Counted from the stretch's first letter, positions 53,108-63,972 are shown. The stretch is DNA of 64,000 nt from Nitrospirota bacterium (GCA_021825365.1 JAKAHR010000007.1:56249-120248); one strand, 5' to 3'. Notes: generated by a model not told the origin, from the letters alone. Translations and numbers: made by a program.

Positions 53108-53119
53108 ATCGGCAACAGG

Positions 53120-53617
53120 CTACCGGTAGTTGATGAACTCGATGTGGATCCCCAGGTCCTTTCCCTTCAGAAGGCCGATCAGCCCCTGCAGGTCATCGAT
53201 CTTCTTCGCCTTCACCCGCACCTGGTCCTTCTGTATCTCCGCCTGCACCTTCATCTTCGTGTCTTTGATGATCTTGACGATCTCTTTGGCCTTTTCGACG
53301 GGAATGCCCTGCTGGAGCGTGACGATCTGCCGCACGGTGTTGCCCGCGGCCTGCTCCAGTTTCCCGTAGCTGAGGGCCTTGAGGGATACCCCCCGCTTCA
53401 CCAGCTTTGTCTGGAGAATATCGATGACCGTCTTGAGCTTCAGCTCGTCGTCGGAGACGAGGGTGATCTCGTGTTTTTCCTTGTTCAGTTCGATCGAGCT
53501 CTTGCTGCCCTTGAAGTCGAAGCGCTGACTGATCTCCTTGGACGCCTGCTGCTCTGCATTGAGGACCTCCTGAAGGTCCACCCTGCTTACGATATCAAAA
53601 GAATGCTCGTCTGCCAT
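53120..53617 (-). CDS. yajQ: YajQ-family nucleotide-binding protein
   Basis: A 165-residue protein with two ferredoxin-like halves. Typical family text is [20 protein letters not shown] and [19 protein letters not shown]. Some members bind c-di-GMP and act on transcription, others bind nucleotides or tRNA, so the role is not settled. GAGGAGGTG stands before the ATG. The small Cys-rich gene lies 19 bases upstream on the same strand. Confidence 0.95.
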   Translation of the reverse strand: MADEHSFDIVSRVDLQEVLNAEQQASKEISQRFDFKGSKSSIELNKEKHEITLVSDDELKLKTVIDILQTKLVKRGVSLKALSYGKLEQAAGNTVRQIVTLQQGIPVEKAKEIVKIIKDTKMKVQAEIQKDQVRVKAKKIDDLQGLIGLLKGKDLGIHIEFINYR

Positions 53618-53636
53618 AACACCTCCTCATAAGCTG

Positions 53637-53795
53637 TTATTCAAGCCGTGATCTTTCTTCGCCGGTTTTCCGGTTCGGCTCAGGCAGGCATACCGGGCAG
53701 AATAACTCTCCCCGGTCGAGCGGGCAGTCATGGCCGCATCCGCATCCGCAGATGCAGCGGTCAGAGGGTTGCTCGCACGTCCCGCACGTTTGCAT
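53637..53795 (-). CDS. 52-residue cysteine-rich protein, possible zinc finger
   Basis: On the minus strand, ATG 53795 to TAA 53637 encodes MQTCGTCEQPSDRCICGCGC then GHDCPLDRGELFCPVCLPEP and a charged tail. It has nine cysteines and a histidine arranged as CxxC, CxCxCxCxHxC and CxxC, as in small metal-binding proteins. I do not know the family. TATAAT (plus strand 53801-53806) is five bases before the ATG, so a leaderless mRNA is likely. It runs into yajQ. An overlapping 67-residue frame in another register looks random. Confidence 0.6.
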   Translation of the reverse strand: MQTCGTCEQPSDRCICGCGCGHDCPLDRGELFCPVCLPEPNRKTGEERSRLE

Positions 53796-53899
53796 AGGCC
53801 ATTATACCGTTTGGTCCCTGAGATGCACAATCGTTCGACAGGATACAGGGTCTTATTCGGCCGTTCGCCGTATGCCCGCCGGGGAAGCCGAAAGACTTC

Positions 53900-54669
53900 T
53901 TAGTGCGAGAGGAGCATCTCGACATTCTTCACCAGGCCTTCCCCGAGAAAGATGAGGCACTCGGCGTCGAGAAACCGGTCAGCAGAGGCATCGAAGAGGA
54001 TCTTGATACGGGAGCCGAACTCCCCTTCAGGGGGCCAGTAGAGGATAACGGCAGGCACCTTCGGCAGAAGGGCGAGCTGCCATGCGTGCTGCGAGGGAAA
54101 GCCCGGCCTCATCTCGGCCCCAAGCCGGCCGAGCGCTGCTGCGGCCTTTTCGAACTCCTGCTCCAGCAGCTCTCTCAGGGGTTCCTCGCAGTCCCGCTGA
54201 AAGGAGGTTATCTTGACAAGCCCTCCCCTCAGCTCGCCGTAGGAGACCCACCGTCCGGCAAGTTCTCCGGTGCCGGCTGTCCTGACATAGTGGAGCAGGA
54301 GAATCTTGATCCACGGGGTAATGCGGCCGGGGGAGCTGACCTCTCCGTCAGGGGCGATGGTGAAGTCCCTTCCCATACAGGTGAGGACAAGACTGCCCGA
54401 CCGCATCTCGCCGCCGATGCCCGGGGAGATGGCGGCCAGGTCTCTTGCCCGCACCTCTTCCCTCAGCTTCAGGATAAGGTCCTCTCTCCAGTCAGACCGC
54501 GTGAAACCCTGCTGCAGTGCCGCGCATTCTTCCTGCGACAACAGGCTGCATTCCGAAAGCTCCGCCGTGCCGGTGACGACCGCCAGAGCGAACGGCATGC
54601 AGGTCTTTGACCTGCATGCCGTTCGCAGTTCTTCCGGGGCAGCTTCTTGTACAGTTCAAAGGGGGTCAT
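53900..54669 (-). pseudogene. DUF3786 domain protein, frameshifted near the N-terminus
   Basis: From ATG 54669 the sequence reads MTPFELYKKLPRKNC, the normal start of this family. The body resumes in another frame as CMPFALAVVTGTAELSECSL and runs to 53900 (DFTIAPDGEVSS; WVSYGELRGG; PAVILYWPPEGEFGSRIKIL), where it is complete. The break falls inside a Cys motif that normally reads NCGxCGxxTC. A perfect 18-bp inverted repeat sits exactly there. An extended -10 (TGCTATAAT) is about 21 bases upstream of the ATG. It is either a recent mutation, a sequence error, or a gene now started at 54598. Confidence 0.75.
54588..54626. repeat. Perfect 18-bp inverted repeat at the DUF3786 frameshift
   Basis: Arms GCGAACGGCATGCAGGTC (54588-54605) and GACCTGCATGCCGTTCGC (54609-54626) are exact reverse complements with a TTT loop. 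The arm at 54588 is the native coding sequence for TCMPFA; the other arm replaces the expected Cys-motif codons. Confidence 0.95.
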
Positions 54670-54792
54670 GGAATGGGTCCGGCTTTTTTCATTATAGCAG
54701 AATGTCCCGCCGGAAGAAGTGTCATCGAGACGCCCATGAAAATAACGTTATCTTGATATATAATAATTACATTTGGTCAACGGGGCGAATTC

Positions 54793-55560
54793 ATGATAGA
54801 ACTCTTGCGACAGCACCGGTGGGTCCTCGATCTCCTCGACATAGCCATCATGTCGCTTATCCTGTATCGCCTGCTCCTCATCATCAAGGGGACAAAGGCG
54901 GCGCAGATGCTCATCGGCCTGGGGATACTTCTCCTCGCCTCCATGGCGTCCCGGTATCTGGAGCTCTATACCATAGACTGGCTTGTCCAGAGCTTCTGGG
55001 CGCAGATCGTCATCGCCATCATCGTCCTCTTTCAGCCCGAGATACGGAGGGCGCTCGCGCATATGGGCGAGGCCCAGTTCCTTACCTTCACCAAGGCGGA
55101 AGAACTGAAGTCCCTGGAGGAGATCGTCAGGGCATCGGTGGCCCTGGCAAACCGCAAGATAGGCGGTCTCATGGTGATTGAGCGGGAGACGAGCCTGAAG
55201 GATTTCGTGGAGGTGGGCACGCCCCTCGACGCGAAGGTCTCAAAAGAACTCCTCCTGAGCATCTTTCACCCGACGTCGCCGATCCATGACGGCGCCGTGA
55301 TTATCAAGGGCAACCGGGTGGCTGCTGCAGGATGCTTTCTTCCCATAACCCTCAGTTCCGAGGTGAGCAAGGCGCTCGGCACCCGGCACCGTGCGGGAAT
55401 CGGACTGACCGAGGAGACGGATGCGATAGCGATCATCGTCTCGGAGGAGACGGGCTTTATCTCCATGGCGATGGACGGCAGTCTCGAGACGAAGCTGGAC
55501 ATGGGTACGATGCGCGACCTTCTCACCGACGTCTTTGTCGCAAAGAAGGGCAAGGCATGA
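54793..55560 (+). CDS. cdaA: Diadenylate cyclase CdaA
   Basis: A 255-residue membrane enzyme that makes c-di-AMP from ATP. Three N-terminal membrane helices (about 10-75) precede a DAC domain with SPIHDGAVIIKG (DGA) and LGTRHRAGIG (RHR), both catalytic motifs intact. It overlaps ybbR by four bases and is followed by glmM, the conserved cdaA-cdaR-glmM order in which both partners regulate the cyclase. It is best known from Firmicutes but occurs in several other phyla. Confidence 0.95.
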   Translation: MIELLRQHRWVLDLLDIAIMSLILYRLLLIIKGTKAAQMLIGLGILLLASMASRYLELYTIDWLVQSFWAQIVIAIIVLFQPEIRRALAHMGEAQFLTFTKAEELKSLEEIVRASVALANRKIGGLMVIERETSLKDFVEVGTPLDAKVSKELLLSIFHPTSPIHDGAVIIKGNRVAAAGCFLPITLSSEVSKALGTRHRAGIGLTEETDAIAIIVSEETGFISMAMDGSLETKLDMGTMRDLLTDVFVAKKGKA

Positions 55561-56201
55561 AGAATTTTTTTCTGAAAAACAGCGGCCTCAAGATATCGGC
55601 GGTGCTCATCTCGGTGCTCCTCTGGTTTTTCGTGACGTCCCGCGGCCAGTCCGAGATGTCCCTGGAGGTGCCGCTTGAGTTCAAGTCCGTGCCTGCGGGA
55701 CTCGGTATCGCGACGAGCAGCATCAAGGGCGTGACCGTGACAGTGCGGGGGCAGGAGCGTATCATGAAGAGCATCAAGCCGTCTGATGTCAGGGTCTTCG
55801 TCGATCTGTCGAAGGCAAAAAAGGGGGAGGCGACCGTCTTCATCAACAAGGACGATATCCGGTTGCCCTACGCCATGACGGTGACGAACATCGCCCCGTC
55901 CGCGGTGCGCGTCCGCATCGACGAGACGATCACGAAATCCGTGCGGGTCAGCCCCGCTGTCACGGGCTCTCCTGAAAAGGGCTTTTTTGTCCGGTCCGTG
56001 GATATCGTCCCCCGGGAGGTCGTGGCACAGGGGTTAAAGTCCGAGGTGCGCAAGATCACCGCGCTCCGGACAGAGGGTTTCGATATAACCGGCACCACGG
56101 AGACGACGAGCCAGGAGCTGGCGATCGACGCGGCGGGTGCGAACATCAAGACAGAACCTGCCAGCGTCAGGGTGACGGTGGTGATCGGGAGGGGAAGATG
56201 A
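55557..56201 (+). CDS. YbbR-domain protein (CdaR), regulator of CdaA
   Basis: A 214-residue protein with one N-terminal membrane helix (about 9-27) and two YbbR repeats outside the membrane (LEVPLEFKSVPAGLGI; RVSPAVTGSPEKGFFV). Firmicute CdaR proteins usually have four repeats, so this is a short version. It should modulate diadenylate cyclase activity. The ATG overlaps the cdaA stop, and its stop overlaps the glmM start. Confidence 0.9.
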   Translation: MKNFFLKNSGLKISAVLISVLLWFFVTSRGQSEMSLEVPLEFKSVPAGLGIATSSIKGVTVTVRGQERIMKSIKPSDVRVFVDLSKAKKGEATVFINKDDIRLPYAMTVTNIAPSAVRVRIDETITKSVRVSPAVTGSPEKGFFVRSVDIVPREVVAQGLKSEVRKITALRTEGFDITGTTETTSQELAIDAAGANIKTEPASVRVTVVIGRGR

Positions 56202-57547
56202 GGCTCTTTGGAACAGATGGCATCCGGGGACGTATCAACAGGCACCCGATGAAGCCGGAAAACGTCCTGAGGATAGGTATGGCCGCTGCCGTTGTACTGC
56301 GGAAGGAGCACCATGGCAGGAATATGGTGCTGATCGGCAAGGACACGAGGCTTTCCGGATACATGATCGAATCCGCCCTTACCTCGGGCATCTGCTCCAT
56401 GGGCATGAATGTTACTCTCGTCGGGCCGCTGCCGACTCCGGGGATCGCATTCCTGACACGCACTCTGCGTATCGATGCGGGCATCGTCATCTCCGCCTCT
56501 CATAACCCTTTCCAGGACAACGGAATCAAGTTCTTCTCCTACAGCGGGTTCAAACTGCCTGACTCCCTGGAGCGGCGGATAGAGGAACTGGTGGAGGACG
56601 ACAACCTGGAGCGGTATCGGCCGAAGGGGGAGGAAGTCGGCAAGGCCTTCAGGCTCGACGATGCCACCGGCCGTTACATCGAGTACATCAAGTCCACGCT
56701 GCCGAAGGGCACCACCTTCGAGGGAATGCGCGTTGTCGTAGACTGTGCCAACGGGGCGGCCTACAAGACGACGCCGTGGCTGCTGCGGGAACTCGGCGCG
56801 GAGGTGATCTCAATCAACGACAGGCCGGATGGCGTCAATATCAATGCCGGATGCGGATCGACCGACATGTCCGGGATCCGGGCCGCGGTACTCAGACACA
56901 AGGCGGATGCGGGCATCGCCCATGACGGCGACGGCGACAGGACCCTCCTCTGCGACGAGAAGGGCCGGCTTATCGATGGAGATCATATCATGGGCATGTG
57001 CGCCGCCGAAATGAACGAAACCGGCAGGCTGCACGGCAAGACCGTGGTCACCACGGTGATGAGCAATCTCGGCCTGGAGCGCTTCCTGGAGCGCCACGGC
57101 ATCAGGACCCTCAGGACAAAGGTGGGAGACCGGTTCGTGGTGGAGAAGATGATCGAGGGCGGCTTCAATGTGGGCGGAGAGCAGTCCGGCCACATCATTT
57201 TCCTCGATTTCAATACAACAGGAGACGGGCCCATCACCGCCATGCAGGTGCTGGGCCTCATGAAAAAGAGCGGAAAACGTCTTTCCCGGCTCGCATCGCG
57301 GATCAAGCTGTATCCGCAGGTGCTCATGAATGTCGAGGTGGAGAAGAAACAGGACATCCGGACGGTCCCTGCGATTGACCTCGCCGTCAGGTCGGCCGAG
57401 AAGCGGCTTGGCTCCGGCGGCAGGGTCCTGGTGCGGCCGTCGGGCACGGAACCGAAGATACGGGTCATGCTCGAAGGTACGGACCTGAGGCTGATTACGA
57501 AACTCTGCAGGGACATCTCGGGCGTGATCAGGGAATCCATGAAGTAG
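56198..57547 (+). CDS. glmM: Phosphoglucosamine mutase
   Basis: A 449-residue enzyme converting glucosamine-6-phosphate to glucosamine-1-phosphate for cell wall and LPS precursors. Active-site phosphoserine loop ISASHNPFQDNGIKF, metal loop DGDGDRTLL, sugar-binding GGEQSGHIIF and phosphate-binding RPSGTEPKIRVM. Start overlaps ybbR by four bases. Confidence 0.96.
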   Translation: MRLFGTDGIRGRINRHPMKPENVLRIGMAAAVVLRKEHHGRNMVLIGKDTRLSGYMIESALTSGICSMGMNVTLVGPLPTPGIAFLTRTLRIDAGIVISASHNPFQDNGIKFFSYSGFKLPDSLERRIEELVEDDNLERYRPKGEEVGKAFRLDDATGRYIEYIKSTLPKGTTFEGMRVVVDCANGAAYKTTPWLLRELGAEVISINDRPDGVNINAGCGSTDMSGIRAAVLRHKADAGIAHDGDGDRTLLCDEKGRLIDGDHIMGMCAAEMNETGRLHGKTVVTTVMSNLGLERFLERHGIRTLRTKVGDRFVVEKMIEGGFNVGGEQSGHIIFLDFNTTGDGPITAMQVLGLMKKSGKRLSRLASRIKLYPQVLMNVEVEKKQDIRTVPAIDLAVRSAEKRLGSGGRVLVRPSGTEPKIRVMLEGTDLRLITKLCRDISGVIRESMK

Positions 57548-57556
57548 CCTGCCCTG

Positions 57557-59875
57557 ATGTCCCTCTTCCTTTCCTTCATCGGCGGCGCGGCGGCTTTCCA
57601 GATATATCAGTTCTTCCCCGCCGCCTCTCTGACTGTTTCCGCACTTCTTGCCGGTCTGGCGGTATACAAGGGCCGCATGATTCTCATCCCCCTTTTCATC
57701 ATCGGAGCGCTGTATGCATTTGCAAGGATTCATCCCGCCCCTTCCGGCGACGCTGCGGTCGAGGAAGTGAGGCTGACCGGGAGATTCCTCCAAAAGATGC
57801 CCTCCCTCAGGGGAGACGATTCCCTGCTGACCTTTGCGATTGAGCGGGGCCGCAGCGCGGTGACCGGAGAGGAGCTTGAATGGGTGCAGGGAAAGGAGGC
57901 TGACCTTCGGACCGGCGTTGAACCCGACTATGACAAGATATACGAGATAATCCTCAGGATACGGGACCGGTCGAGGTTGAACCCCGGCGGGTATCCCGGT
58001 TCGAGGCTTACCGGCAAGATCCTGGCGATCGGGGAGGCAGGCATTGCCGGTGCATCCGTGCCGGCGAGGTTTTACGATGTCCGGCTCCGTCTGAACCGTG
58101 TGATACGGGAACGCTTTACACCCCAGTCAGCGGGGCTGGTCGCCGCGGTTACCACGGGTGACACGTCCCTGCTCGACGATGAGGTCAGAAAGACTTTCAG
58201 CACAACCGGTCTCAGCCACATCCTGAGCATATCAGGGACCCACTTCGGCCTCTTTTCGGTGATGCTCTTCGGGGTATTCGTGTTTTGCATAAGGCGGCTG
58301 CCCCACAAACTGCTTCTGCGGCTGACTGTCTACCTCAGTCCCCCGCAGGCTGCTGCGCTCCTCTGTATCCCCTTCATGGTCCTCTATCTCGGGATATCCG
58401 GAGGCGGGCCGCCTGCGGTACGGTCATTTATCATGGTGAGTCTCTTCCTCGGAGGGCTTCTTGCCGGCAGGAAGGGGTTCTGGCTCAATTCCCTCCTGTT
58501 CGCCGCCCTCATCCTCGTCCTGTGGGACCCGGCGGTCCTGTTCAGTCTTTCTTTTCAGCTGTCGTTCATCGCCGTGCTGTTCATCGGGTATTCGGTCGAG
58601 CGGGAAGAGGAAGAAGACGCCGGCAGGTCACGTTTGTGGCGGTACGTCAGGGCATCCCTCCTCATCACCCTTGCCGCTGCAGCGGGGACAACCCCTCTCG
58701 TTGCATACCATTTCCATTATCTCTCCCTGGTTTCCCCTTTGGCGAATCTGGTGGCAGCTCCGCTCATTGGTTTTGTCCTTGTCGCGTTCTCGGTATCCTC
58801 ATCGTTCGTCTTTCTCTTTACCGGGTATTTCCCGCTCGCGCCGCTTATCGAGCAGGCAGCAACCCTGTCGATCCGGCTTGTCAGGCTTTTCAGTCTTGTC
58901 CCCTATGCCGATGTCAGCGTGCGGGCCTTTCCTCCGGTCCTGTGCATCCTGTTTTATGCCGCATTCGCCTTGTATCTTACCCGCGGCAGGAAGAAGATAT
59001 TGCTCGCATTGCCCGTGCTCCCCTTTCTTGTGTATCTGTTCTTCGTGCCGGACGGCAAGGGGTCGCTCAGTGTCACGTTCCTGGATGTGGGTCAGGGTGA
59101 TTCCTCTGTTGTCGAGTTGCCTGAGGGGAAGATACTGCTGATAGACACCGGAAGGACGGGGAGGGAGGCAGCCTCTTTTCTCCGCTATCTCGGCAGACGG
59201 GATGTCGATGCCCTTGTGCTCTCCCATGTGCATCCTGACCACACGGGAGGACTCGACTATCTGCTGCGGACATTCCGCCTGAAGGAGGTGTGGGACAACA
59301 GTCTTATCCAGTATCCCGCCGCCATGACGCCGGTGCCCGGGCACCGGTCCCTTCAGAGGGGGGACATCATTACCCGCTGGGGGGCGACAATTACCGCGCT
59401 TCACCCGTACGAGGGTTTTTATACGGTTCGCGGCAATCAGTACAGCGAGGAGAACAGCGGCTCTCTTGTCCTGAAGATCACCGGGCAGGGGAAGTCGTTC
59501 TTGTTCGCCGGCGACGTGGAGCTTGAGGCTGAGGAGGACATGGAGCACCTGGAGCCCTGGCTGAGGAGCAATGTCATCAAGATCCCCCATCACGGCAGCA
59601 GAAGTTCGGCGAATCCCTCATTCCTCCTTGCGGTGTCCCCTGATATCGCTGTCATATCTGTAGGCAGGGGGAATCCGTTCGGTCATCCCAGCCAGGAAGT
59701 GCTGGACCAGCTGGAGGGAACGCACGTTGTCCGCACGGATATCGATGGAGCCGTCAGGATTACGGCACACAACGGGGAGCTGACGATGAAGACATACAGG
59801 GATCATACGCTGCAGAAGGCGGACTCTCCGGGAAAAGAGAAGGATAATATCCGGAGATTGTTTGAGACGTGGTGA
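57557..59875 (+). CDS. comEC: ComEC/Rec2-family DNA uptake channel
   Basis: A 772-residue membrane protein. An N-terminal domain (DUF4131, about 30-180) is followed by the Competence membrane domain with many helices (SHILSISGTHFGLFSVMLFG; YLGISGGGPPAVRSFIMV). The C-terminal metallo-beta-lactamase domain has LSHVHPDHTGGLD and the later KIPHHGSRSS. It would carry one DNA strand across the inner membrane during transformation. Nine bases separate it from glmM. Confidence 0.92.
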   Translation: MSLFLSFIGGAAAFQIYQFFPAASLTVSALLAGLAVYKGRMILIPLFIIGALYAFARIHPAPSGDAAVEEVRLTGRFLQKMPSLRGDDSLLTFAIERGRSAVTGEELEWVQGKEADLRTGVEPDYDKIYEIILRIRDRSRLNPGGYPGSRLTGKILAIGEAGIAGASVPARFYDVRLRLNRVIRERFTPQSAGLVAAVTTGDTSLLDDEVRKTFSTTGLSHILSISGTHFGLFSVMLFGVFVFCIRRLPHKLLLRLTVYLSPPQAAALLCIPFMVLYLGISGGGPPAVRSFIMVSLFLGGLLAGRKGFWLNSLLFAALILVLWDPAVLFSLSFQLSFIAVLFIGYSVEREEEEDAGRSRLWRYVRASLLITLAAAAGTTPLVAYHFHYLSLVSPLANLVAAPLIGFVLVAFSVSSSFVFLFTGYFPLAPLIEQAATLSIRLVRLFSLVPYADVSVRAFPPVLCILFYAAFALYLTRGRKKILLALPVLPFLVYLFFVPDGKGSLSVTFLDVGQGDSSVVELPEGKILLIDTGRTGREAASFLRYLGRRDVDALVLSHVHPDHTGGLDYLLRTFRLKEVWDNSLIQYPAAMTPVPGHRSLQRGDIITRWGATITALHPYEGFYTVRGNQYSEENSGSLVLKITGQGKSFLFAGDVELEAEEDMEHLEPWLRSNVIKIPHHGSRSSANPSFLLAVSPDIAVISVGRGNPFGHPSQEVLDQLEGTHVVRTDIDGAVRITAHNGELTMKTYRDHTLQKADSPGKEKDNIRRLFETW

Positions 59876-59921
59876 CGACGGTACAGGCCGGGGAACAAAG
59901 GTTGTCTGGATAGAGGGGAGG

Positions 59922-61085
59922 TTATGCCGAGGCGGACGCCGCGGCCTCCAGGACCTTGTCAGTCCACCGGAGAGGGAGCCTGATCCTGAAGGTGGTGCCT
60001 ATTCCCGGGGTGCTCTCCACGGCTATCTCGCCCAGATGCTCCGAGACGATCTGGCGGACGAGAGGCAGGCCCATGCCGAAGCTGTACTCCTTGGTGCTGA
60101 AAAAGGGGTCGAATATCCGGTCCAGGTTCTCGCCGGCGATCCCGCACCCGGTATCTGAAATCGTTACGACGGCGGCGTCCGGTTCCCCGGAAGTGGCGAT
60201 AGTTACCGTACCCCCGCAGGGGGTCGCCGAGATGGCGTTCCTGATCACATGAATGAGCGCCACCTGCAGAAGATTCTTCTCCACGTTTATCTTCAGCGGA
60301 CATTCGGAGAGGGTCAGCCGGCATTCGAGCCCCTTTTCAGCGGCCTCGCCTGCAGTGACCGACACCGCGCCCTGCACGACCGTGTTGATGTCTTCATAGA
60401 GGAAGAGCGACCTCCTGTTTTTCAGGAACGACTGGAACTGCTGGACGATGGCGTCCAATTTTTCGGCCTCCGAGATGATGGTGTCGAGATGTTGCCGCAG
60501 CGTGCCGTGTTCTTCCCGGCCTTCCAGGATCTTCTTGCAGATGAGACCGATTACCGTGGCAGGGTTGCGTATCTTGTCCGCAATAGTGAGGGATAACAGG
60601 CTCATTGTCCTCTCGGCGACCAGCGCCTCTATTTCCCGGGAGAATTCCTCGAGGAGGTGCCGGTAATCCTTCTCTGTCCGCAGCAGCCGGGCATAGACGA
60701 GGGCCTTTTCCACGGAACGGATCAGGTGCTCGGGCTTGAACGGCTTGAGGATGAAATCAAATGCCCTCATCTTTACGGCATCCACCGCCTTGTCAAAGTC
60801 GGTATAGCCGGTCATGAGGATCACCGGCAGGTCAGGATCGAGTTCGTGGACCCTCTCGAGGAGTTCAATGCCCGAGACAGAGGGCATCGAGATATCGCTC
60901 AGCACCATATCGGCCCGGCACTCCTTCAGGCAGTCGAGCGCATCCTCCGCCTTGCCGCAGGGGATCGTCTCATAACCAAATTCGGACAGGAGCATCGACG
61001 TGAACGAAAGGACTTCCGGATCGTCGTCGACGACCACGATAAGGCCTTTCTTCTTTGCCCCCGTCTCGTTTGCCGTAGTCTGCAT
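59922..61085 (-). CDS. Response regulator-histidine kinase hybrid without the phospho-acceptor histidine
   Basis: A 387-residue soluble protein. The receiver domain (about 15-130) has VVVDDDPEVL, phospho-acceptor Asp64 (VLSDISMPS), the MTGY switch and the Lys of LKPF. A helical linker and a kinase core follow, with N box VIRNAISAT, DTGCGIAG, DPFFSTKE and GMGLPLV. The dimerisation helix reads TIADKIRNPATVIG, where active kinases have HEIRNP. The histidine is Asp170, so autophosphorylation in the usual way is unlikely. Confidence 0.88.
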   Translation of the reverse strand: MQTTANETGAKKKGLIVVVDDDPEVLSFTSMLLSEFGYETIPCGKAEDALDCLKECRADMVLSDISMPSVSGIELLERVHELDPDLPVILMTGYTDFDKAVDAVKMRAFDFILKPFKPEHLIRSVEKALVYARLLRTEKDYRHLLEEFSREIEALVAERTMSLLSLTIADKIRNPATVIGLICKKILEGREEHGTLRQHLDTIISEAEKLDAIVQQFQSFLKNRRSLFLYEDINTVVQGAVSVTAGEAAEKGLECRLTLSECPLKINVEKNLLQVALIHVIRNAISATPCGGTVTIATSGEPDAAVVTISDTGCGIAGENLDRIFDPFFSTKEYSFGMGLPLVRQIVSEHLGEIAVESTPGIGTTFRIRLPLRWTDKVLEAAASASA

Positions 61086-61236
61086 GCCATGTCTCCCGGA
61101 CCGCCGAAAGAGCCATTCCGTACCGTAGAAGATGCTCTCAATTTCACCTTAGCGGATATCCGGCACCTTGTCAATTGGGCGCATGATAGACGATGCAGGA
61201 CTGCGGTCCCGAAAGGCAAGAGACGAAGGCTGACGG

Positions 61237-62208
61237 CTAACGGTTGAGGAGCTTTGCCGCGTCTTTGGCGAAATAGGTCAGGATAAGGTCAGCGCCGGCA
61301 CGTTTGATCGATATGAGTGTTTCCATCATCACCCGCTCTTCATCTATCCAGCCCATTTTGGCGGCGGCCTTGATGATGGAGTATTCTCCGCTGACATTGT
61401 ACGCGGCAACGGGAAGGTCGAAGTTCTCCTTCACGTCCGAGATGATGTCGAGGTAGGTCATGGCGGGCTTGACCATGACGATGTCGGCGCCTTCGTCGAT
61501 GTCGAGGGCGACCTCCCGCATCGCCTCCCGACGGTTTGAAGGGTCCATCTGGTAGGAGCGGCGGTCGCCGAACTTGGGGGTCGATTCGGCCGCCTCCCTG
61601 AAGGGGCCGTAAAAGGCCGAGGCGTACTTGGCTGCGTAGCTCATGATCGGTATCCCCGTGAATCCCCCGGAGTCAAGGGCCAGTCTGATGGCTTCGACCC
61701 GGCCGTCCATCATGTCGGAGGGCGCAACCATGTCAGCCCCCGCCTCGACATGGGACAGTGCTTCCTTTGCCAGGAGTTCCAGGGTGGGATCGTTCATTAC
61801 GTCCCCGTCTTCGATAACACCGCAGTGTCCGTGGCTCGTGTACTCGCACATGCAGACATCGGTGATCACGTACAGGCCCGGCACCTTGTCCTTGATCGCC
61901 CTGATGGCGGTCTGGACCTCCCCGTGGGGGTCATAGGCGCTGCTGCCGCACTCGTCCTTGTGCCGGGGTATGCCGAAGAGGAGGATTGCGGGTATGCCGA
62001 GGCCTTTGACTTCCTTCGCGTGCTTTACGATCCTGTCGACCGACTCCTGGAAGCACCCCGGCATGGACTTGATCTCCTTGCGGACGTTCTTGCCGAAGGT
62101 GACGAAGAGGGGATAGATAAGGTCATCAGGGGACAGAGCGGTCTCCCGGACCATCCTCCTGATCACCTCGTTCTTTCTGAGTCTCCTGGGTCTCTGGAAG
62201 GGGAACAT
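61237..62208 (-). CDS. hemB: Delta-aminolevulinic acid dehydratase (porphobilinogen synthase)
   Basis: A 323-residue enzyme that joins two 5-aminolevulinate molecules to porphobilinogen for heme. Zinc-binding cluster [12 protein letters not shown], the [15 protein letters not shown] motif with one Schiff-base-region lysine upstream, and the catalytic Lys in [14 protein letters not shown]. High heme demand by the cytochromes fits its presence. Fifteen bases after the IscA-like gene on the same strand. Confidence 0.96.
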   Translation of the reverse strand: MFPFQRPRRLRKNEVIRRMVRETALSPDDLIYPLFVTFGKNVRKEIKSMPGCFQESVDRIVKHAKEVKGLGIPAILLFGIPRHKDECGSSAYDPHGEVQTAIRAIKDKVPGLYVITDVCMCEYTSHGHCGVIEDGDVMNDPTLELLAKEALSHVEAGADMVAPSDMMDGRVEAIRLALDSGGFTGIPIMSYAAKYASAFYGPFREAAESTPKFGDRRSYQMDPSNRREAMREVALDIDEGADIVMVKPAMTYLDIISDVKENFDLPVAAYNVSGEYSIIKAAAKMGWIDEERVMMETLISIKRAGADLILTYFAKDAAKLLNR

Positions 62209-62223
62209 CAGCGGGCCTGACGT

Positions 62224-62544
62224 TTATCCGCAGGAGCTGCAGCCCGAGCCGCACGACGGGGGCTCGTTGCCGTTGATGACAAAGCCTTCGCCCTCAGGGG
62301 TCTTGATGTAGTCGATCTCCTTGTTGTCAAGGCTCGAGAAGGTCTCCTGGTTCATGAAGACCTTCAGGCCGTTCTTCTCGATCGTCTGGTCTCCTGCAGC
62401 AGCCTGCTCGTCTATATCAAGGCCATAGCTGGGGCCGCAGCAGCCTGAGCCGTGGATAAAGACCCTGAGGCCCCATCCTTCCTTGCCCTCGGCCTTCAGT
62501 ATTTCCTTTGCCTTTTCGGCAGCGTTATCTGATACTTTTATCAC
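62224..62544 (-). CDS. IscA/ErpA-family iron-sulfur cluster protein
   Basis: A 106-residue HesB/IscA-like protein (MIKVSDNAAEKAKEIL; LRVFIHGSGCCGPSYGLDID). The cysteines are not arranged in the standard ErpA C-x(n)-CGCG pattern. Two sit together at 35-36, and the C-terminal tail CGSGCSSCG has three more (98, 102, 105). It probably binds or delivers an iron-sulfur cluster. Located between glnB and hemB, all on the minus strand. Confidence 0.88.
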   Translation of the reverse strand: MIKVSDNAAEKAKEILKAEGKEGWGLRVFIHGSGCCGPSYGLDIDEQAAAGDQTIEKNGLKVFMNQETFSSLDNKEIDYIKTPEGEGFVINGNEPPSCGSGCSSCG

Positions 62545-62627
62545 GGTAACCTCCGGTGAGATGATTTCTTTTTAGCTTACGCAAATAACAGCGAAAAAGC
62601 AAGCTGCGCAGGCCCGGACAGCCGCCC

Positions 62628-63952
<1,325 letters not shown>

Positions 63953-63972
63953 CCGCCTGATTTCTCCTTTAG

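Noticed and set aside
53627..53830. 67-residue frame overlapping the Cys-rich gene
   Set aside because: Composition looks random, and the alternative frame has a clear cysteine pattern and a better placed promoter and start.
54598..54669. Programmed frameshift in the DUF3786 gene
   Set aside because: No slippery heptamer at the junction, and the palindrome replaces conserved Cys codons, which points to mutation or artefact.
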